Assembly: GCA_021797815.1 (NCBI GenBank) | Contig: JAJZYZ010000021.1 | Span: 1-39,197 of the forward strand | Length of the DNA: 39,197 nt | Direction: 5' to 3' | From: Bacillota bacterium | GTDB lineage: Bacteria; Bacillota; Sulfobacillia; Sulfobacillales; JAIMBI01 | Made by a program: the position numbers and the translations under genes | In this document: in pieces, positions 35,154-39,197 of the stretch | Layout of the letters: every line of letters begins with the position of its first letter | Position numbering within the stretch: the stretch's first letter is position 1 | The notes under the pieces: model-generated | Databases searched by the model: none | Told to the model about the DNA's origin: nothing | What the model saw: only the letters and a program-made list of their open reading frames with translations

Positions 35154-35880
35154 TTAACTAACGCCATGGGACGAGGCCTCCGGCGGGGGTGCCGACGCGC
35201 GCCAGCGAAAGGGCACGGGATCGGCGTGAGCCCACGCCAGGTACTGGAGGATCCGGCTCTCCAGCTCCTCGACGGTGTCCACCCGGATCCCGCGGAGAGC
35301 CTGTCGCGCGAGCTCGGCGAAAAACATCTCGATGAGGTTGAGCCACGACGCGTGGGTCGGGGTAAAGACGAAGGCAAAGCGGCTGGGGCGTGTCGCCTGG
35401 TCGATGCCGACGAGCAGCGTCCCCGTGCCAAGTCGCCGGTATTCTTAGTCCCGTTGCAACGTCCGGCGCGGGCCGGGGGCCCGGGATCCCCCGGCCCCGG
35501 CGGTCGGCCGGGGTCCACGGCGCCGAGCGCTTAAGTACCCGGTTTCTCGTCGTAGGACCAGCGCGCAGTGGGGCGCCGGCCCTCGGGGCCGCAGGCGAGC
35601 TCGACATGCTGATAGACACGCAGGACCTGGACCATCTTGCGGTCGAAGTCCGGATCCCGGCGTTGGAGATAGTACTGGACCCGGTGGGGATGCAGGTCGT
35701 GGGCCGCCAGGATCTTGGAGATGGTGACCGGGACCACCCGCGCGGCGCTTGGGTGGCCGGCGCGTGTCGCATGTTCCGGCGCGTAGCGGGCCAAGAGGGC
35801 TTCCGACAAGAACTCGCGGGCCCACGGATTTTGGCAGGCGAGGCGGATAATCCACGCCCGCGCCTCCGGCGTCGTCGTCA
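35154..35880 (-). pseudogene. IS630-family transposase remnant
   Basis: Minus-strand pieces of an IS630-type DDE transposase. First comes 'TTTPEARAWIIRLACQ' then 'VTISKILAAHDLHPHRVQYYL', with 'DPDFDRKMVQVLRVY' and 'RWSYDEKPG' holding the first catalytic Asp. A TAA follows in place of the usual codon after 'DEKPGT'. Then, after a frame change and a second TAA, come 'EYRRLGTGTLLVGIDQATR' and directly 'FAFVFTPTHASWLNLIEMFFAE', which carries the catalytic Glu, to a stop at 35154. The stretch that should carry the second Asp (the DNH region) has been deleted, and the N-terminal helix-turn-helix is missing. No terminal repeats were found. The element is dead. Confidence 0.85.
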
Positions 35881-35938
35881 GCGGTCAGCCCGAGCGCGCT
35901 GTCGACCCCGTGGGGTGCGCCGCCTCGGTACGAGGCGC

Positions 35939-36379
35939 TCACAATTGCCCGCCCAACCGGCGCCACACGGCAAGGGCCCCCGCCATCACCCGGCCCTGCT
36001 GCAGCGCGGCGTCCGCCCGTGCCTGGTCACGGCGGGCCGCGTCGGCCTCCGCATACTCCCGCTCGTGCCGGTGAAAGGCGTCCGGCGCCATGTAGAGGCC
36101 ACGCGTGAGCTCGTCCCGGATGGCGGCCACTTCCACCGGGTATTGACACTTGACCTGGTGCCAGGCCATCCCGCCGGCAAAGCTGTGGGGTCCGTCGGTG
36201 GTAAGGATGCGCTCGGCAAACTCCAGGTCGACGATGTAGGCCCGGGCCTGCCACGGGGTCTCGGCGATACGGTCCCGCACAAACTGGGTCCGCACGGCCT
36301 CCAGCATTGTACCCAGCATGGCGGGGTCAATCCACAGGATCCCCGTAACGGACCCGTCGTCCTCTACCTGATAGCCCAT
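35939..36379 (-). CDS. orphan protein of unknown function
   Basis: A 146-aa protein from ATG 36379 with AAGGAGGAG six bases upstream, one of the best ribosome binding sites in this region. It begins 'MGYQVEDDGSVTGILWIDPAMLG'. The middle has 'ARAYIVDLEFAERILTTDG' and 'GMAWHQVKCQYPVEV', and a helical, Ala/Arg-rich C-terminus follows. No signal peptide, membrane segment or known domain is visible. It sits between two dead insertion sequences and is intact. The IS630 remnant starts about 60 bp beyond its stop. It may be a passenger or accessory gene. Confidence 0.6.
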   Translation of the reverse strand: MGYQVEDDGSVTGILWIDPAMLGTMLEAVRTQFVRDRIAETPWQARAYIVDLEFAERILTTDGPHSFAGGMAWHQVKCQYPVEVAAIRDELTRGLYMAPDAFHRHEREYAEADAARRDQARADAALQQGRVMAGALAVWRRLGGQL

Positions 36380-36395
36380 GGACTCCTCCTTCATA

Positions 36396-36421
36396 CAGAA
36401 AACGGCCGCGAGACGGCCGTT
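36396..36421 (-). terminator. hairpin followed by T-run, just ahead of the orphan gene
   Basis: On the minus strand AACGGCCG and CGGCCGTT, with a five-base loop (36421-36401), are followed by TTTTCTGT. This has the form of an intrinsic terminator. It ends about 20 bases before the orphan gene's start. It could stop transcription entering from the IS3 side, or attenuate the orphan gene's own leader. Confidence 0.55.
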
Positions 36422-36657
36422 CCAGCGCGTCTCTCATCTGCCGGGGGCTGCCCCCCGCCGGATTTGGCACCGTGCCTTGCGGCCGGTTGCCCAAGCATCA
36501 TCGGGCCGGTCCCTCTGCTTGTCTGGATAAGAGCGAAACTATGAAGTTACGAGTCACGGTAGGCGGTTTCGGACTCGTTGTCAAATTGGAGTTAGGTTCA
36601 AATTGTGGACAGCCCGAATGGGGGATCGGCCCACCATTGATCCTATCGAGGTGAATC

Positions 36658-36948
36658 ATGACGAACCAACGCCATGCTGCGACCTTCAAGGCCCAGGCCG
36701 TGGAGGGGGTGTGGCGGAAGACCATGCCGGCCCGCGTGACGGCCGCCGCGCTCGGGGTCCCGCGCAAGACCAGGTATCGCTGGCTCGAGGTCGCTCGCCA
36801 CCATCCGGCCGCGCCCTGTGTCGGGAGCGGTCATGTCCGGGCCGACGACCAACGCGTGCGGGACCGGGAACGAGCGAATCGCGATGGCCGGGAGGGGAAC
36901 GCGGTCCTAAACAAAGCGATGCGCCTCTGCACGCACGACGGGAAGTAA
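36658..36948 (+). pseudogene. IS3-family orfA (degenerate)
   Basis: A 96-codon frame matching the small OrfA of IS3 elements: 'ATFKAQAVEGVWRK', then the helix-turn-helix 'VTAAALGVPRKTRYRWLE' and 'HVRADDQRVRDRERANRD' as the start of the leucine zipper. Hydrophobic zipper positions are replaced by Arg, Gly and Asn, for instance in 'REGNAVLNKAM', where REENAILKKAM is normal. So although open, it is probably not functional. It stops at TAA 36946-36948, where the programmed shift into orfB normally occurs. Confidence 0.75.
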
Positions 36949-36949
36949 G

Positions 36950-37740
36950 ATTCGGGTGCGTCCAGGCCCACCGCTTCCCCGTCTCCGTCACGAAGATGTG
37001 TCAGGTGCTCCACGTCTCTCGAAGCGGGTATGACGCAGGGCCTCGGCGGTGCCCAGCCCCCGCGCCCAGCGCCGACCGCAACGACGCGCGCACCTCCAGG
37101 CCGTGTACGCCGCCCCCCAGGGCCGCTACGGCCGTCCGACGATCGCCGCGCAGCTCCGGCGCGACGGCGAGTGCATTGGAGGGAAAACGGGCGCCCCATG
37201 AATGCGCCAAGCCCGCGTCGTGCGCCGGTACCTGGCGACCACGTCCTCCCCCGTGCCGCCCCCGTGGCGGACAACGTGCGCCCGCAACGGTTCACCGTGT
37301 CAGGGCCGCATGCGGTCTGAATGGGCCCCATCACGTAGGTCGGCACCGGTATAAGGGCCGGGTCTACACTCCCCAATAGGGCCACCGAGATTCCCGCAAA
37401 ACGGCCGGGATCATTGCGCCAAAGGGCCGGCGTGATTCCCCACGCAGACCGGGGGAGCACGTAGGCGGCCTACGCATACCAGGCCCGGATCGCGCGCCAC
37501 CGCATGGTCGGGAGCATGAGCCGCAAGGGGACCGCCTACGACCATGCGTGGATGGAATCCTGGCACAGCCTGATCAAGTAGGAGCGGATCTCCCTGAGTC
37601 ACTTCCCGACGCGGGAGGACGCCCGACCCGCGATCTTCGCGGTCCATCGAGATTCTCTACAACCGGCAGCGCATCCCCAGTGCGCTGGGCTACCGAACCC
37701 CCGCGGAAGCGGCCCAAGAGGCGCTCACAGCCCAAGCAAC
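36950..37740 (+). pseudogene. IS3-family orfB transposase (broken)
   Basis: Pieces of the rve-type DDE transposase occur in order but in different frames: 'FGCVQAHRFPVSVTKMCQVLHVSRSGYDA', 'LQAVYAAPQGRYGRPTIAAQLRRDGE', 'FTVSGPHAV', 'HADRGST', 'HRMVGSMSRKGTAYDHAWMESWHSLIK' and 'SALGYRTPAEAAQ'. The first catalytic Asp region reads WMGPIT followed by TAG instead of W-x-G-D-I-T-Y. Further TAG codons follow 'HADRGST' and 'SLIK'. Some 60-70 bases between the first and second catalytic regions seem to be missing. Confidence 0.8.
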
Positions 37741-37766
37741 CTGGTCCCCATTTTCCGTGTCCAAGA

Positions 37767-38323
37767 TCTTGCTTAGGTCCAGCCCGTGCCCTGCCGCAGG
37801 GCGGCGTAGACACAGTCAGCGAGCAAGCCATTGCACGATACGGATGGCAGGAGCCATCTGGCTTGGAGTGCCGCGCAAGGGTTCCAACCACTGCCCCAGC
37901 TCAGCCCGCGGCGGGGCGCTCCATGTCCACCACTACCGGAATCTCTTGCAGCCCCCACCAAGACCGGCACTCGTGTCCTGCCCGGGCCAAAGGTGTGACG
38001 ACACGCCCTGACGCCGCCTGGCGAGGAAACGTTTCCGCAGCACGCCCCGGCCACCGGATCATCTATAACGCCTGCTGGCAGCTGGTGTTCTCACGGCGGC
38101 CATCCGCGACGCGCTGCCAGCTCGGTTCCAGTCAAGTGCTGCTCGTTGCGGGCTTGGTAGAGACCGTGTCCCTGAGAATTCATAAGTCTCCATGGGCCTG
38201 CACAGGGCCTGCACACTACCGGGTGCTGACGCTCTCTTGCAGGTCTTGCTTCGCAACAGCGAGGCCGGGCAGGGGCAGGCTCATGCGCGGCAAACGAGAG
38301 GCGGGGCGGGAGGGAACTGACTC
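37767..38323. other. intergenic after IS3, nothing recognised
   Basis: About 560 bp. A perfect 12-base palindrome GGAAACGTTTCC is at 38025-38036; its CG-centred form recalls LacI-family operators, but no gene starts nearby. A plus-strand piece 'IIYNACWQLVFS' (about 38059-38094) was examined for IS200-type transposase similarity and not accepted. Confidence 0.4.
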
Positions 38324-38863
38324 TTATGGCGTTGTCGGCGTGTAAACGAGGTGCACGACTCCATTCCGAGACGCCTTCGCTTCGAGGAGAGTCACGTGGA
38401 TGGTCTGTGTCAGCTCTTCAAACATGCGCCGCCCCTTGCCAGCCGCCACCGGGGCCGGGAGGATATCGTTTTTGTCGAGCAACCCGTGCTCCATGAGGAC
38501 GACATCGAGTGGACCATTGCCGAATTTCAGGAGGTTCAGACCCTGTCGGTCCTTCAGGTTGGCCACCACGACCTCGGCCTCACCCTCAATCACGGTGGCG
38601 TTCCAGGCTGCCCCACGCAGGGTTCGCGAGGCGATGTACTTCGGGATAGCGTTCATGCGGTGCGCGAACGGGCTCGGTGACATGGCGCGATAAGCCGGAA
38701 AGAGGCCTTCGTAGGTTCGGCGGCCCAAAAGGAGTGCATCGGCGGCATGCAGGCGCTCGTGCGCGTATGCCAAGTGCTCGTCGTCGAGACAGGGGAATGC
38801 CCATTCCAGCGGGTCGATCTGTCCGCCCGGACGGACATGCACGACCTCGCTGAGCTTCCCCAC
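38324..38863 (-). CDS. dihydrofolate-reductase-family (RibD C-terminal-like) protein
   Basis: A 179-aa protein from GTG 38863, eight bases after AGGGGAG. The GTG at 38872 would abut that site. 'ADALLLGRRTYEGLFPAYRAM' (about 40-60) is the hallmark of the RibD_C/YyaP-type DHFR-like fold. 'NAIPKYIASRTLRGAAWNATVIEG' follows, then 'LVEHG'-type elements ('DVVLMEHGLLDKNDILPAPVAAGKGRRMFEE', which contains the P..G.G...F motif). The usual first strand with 'SLDG' is degenerate ('KLSEVVHVRPGGQID'), and the 'GG..L...L...GLiDE' segment is altered. The length is normal. Function is unknown; family members are NADPH-dependent reductases of uncertain substrate. Confidence 0.8.
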   Translation of the reverse strand: MGKLSEVVHVRPGGQIDPLEWAFPCLDDEHLAYAHERLHAADALLLGRRTYEGLFPAYRAMSPSPFAHRMNAIPKYIASRTLRGAAWNATVIEGEAEVVVANLKDRQGLNLLKFGNGPLDVVLMEHGLLDKNDILPAPVAAGKGRRMFEELTQTIHVTLLEAKASRNGVVHLVYTPTTP

Positions 38864-39197
38864 GTGCGTCACTCCCCTGTCTGTCGCCGCGCGAGCGTCT
38901 CAGGCGTCGTCGACCCGGAGTGCGGGCGGCCCCGCGGCAACTGCCTGTAGGATCTGACCGATGACCGCATCCAGAGCAACGTCGGCACACGGCCGCTTAA
39001 ACGGGCCACCCCGTGCGATCGCCGTCCATGTAGGCAGTAATTGCTTCGGCCGCTGCTGCCCATTCAGAGCGTTCATCTCCCTGCATGTGAACATGGACGG
39101 GTGTCAAGCCTGTCGGCGCGGCACCGCTGTCGTGATCGTCTGGCATCCGGGGCCAGACCGTCTCGTGAGCGGCCGTTACCGGGCCGCTTGAAGGAGC
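38864..39197. other. window end, upstream of DHFR-like gene
   Basis: About 330 bp. A minus-strand frame from ATG 39076 (after TGCAGGGAG) to 38900 would give about 58 aa ('PTWTAIARGG', 'DAVIGQILQAVAAGP'). It has a mildly coding look but no recognisable domain, so it is not called as a gene. Nothing else was seen. Confidence 0.35.

Larger units (their letters stand above)
36603..37766 (+). mobile_element. degenerate IS3-family insertion sequence
   Basis: About 1.16 kb, the usual size of IS3-family elements. The ends are imperfect inverted repeats. The left end reads GTGGACAGCCCGAATGGGGG (36605-36624). The right end, read on the minus strand, is TTGGACACGGAAAATGGGGA (37764-37745). Inside are a decayed orfA and a decayed orfB in the usual order. 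No target duplication was found by eye. Confidence 0.75.

Noticed and set aside
38059-38260. Possible IS200-type transposase trace ('YNACWQLVFS')
   Set aside because: The HUH motif and catalytic Tyr context are absent, and neighbouring frames do not continue the family pattern.

Overview
The window comes from a high-G+C bacterium. Strong AGGAGG-like ribosome binding sites, many GTG and a few TTG starts, lipobox-bearing lipoproteins and a sulfite-oxidising enzyme suggest a sulfur-metabolising Gram-positive of the Sulfobacillus/Thermaerobacter kind. That placement is an inference from gene content. No rRNA, CRISPR array, origin or phage module is visible.

Layout. (1) Positions 1 to about 9.3 kb are gene-poor: a DUF4232-type lipoprotein, an SRPBCC/AHSA1 protein, a 588-aa secreted protein, a BNR-repeat lipoprotein and a small membrane protein, separated by 0.6-1.4 kb stretches without convincing genes. 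One of these stretches holds a possible decayed pyruvate-kinase-like gene. (2) 9.37-15.96 kb is the centrepiece: a LysR regulator divergent from soeABC, the cytoplasmic-facing molybdenum sulfite dehydrogenase, with a GT-B glycosyltransferase-like gene coupled to soeC by a one-base stop/start overlap. (3) 16.0-21.1 kb holds a transglutaminase-like protein, a CocE/NonD hydrolase, a tandem GNAT acetyltransferase and a small nuclease-fold-like protein. (4) 21.4-25.3 kb is a minus-strand cluster of a threonine-aldolase-like PLP enzyme, a ThDP-dependent IlvB-like enzyme and a Gfo/Idh/MocA oxidoreductase. (5) 25.4-30.1 kb is a minus-strand housekeeping block: argG, argF with a candidate ARG box on its promoter, a HAD phosphatase and metG. 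(6) 30.3-33.9 kb holds a lipoprotein, tRNA-Leu(CAA), a UbiA prenyltransferase and a group II PLP decarboxylase. (7) 34.5-37.8 kb is a graveyard: a GNAT pseudogene, an IS630 remnant, one small intact orphan gene and a dead IS3 copy that still shows terminal inverted repeats. A DHFR/RibD-like gene closes the window.

How the genes fit together. SoeABC would oxidise cytoplasmic sulfite and pass electrons to the quinone pool through SoeC. The divergent LysR protein is the natural candidate regulator. The UbiA enzyme may make a quinone or other prenylated lipid, but nothing ties it to Soe beyond being in the same window. argF and argG cover two consecutive steps of arginine synthesis, probably under ArgR/AhrC control. 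The aldolase/ThDP/Gfo cluster looks like a small catabolic or biosynthetic unit whose substrate cannot be read from sequence.
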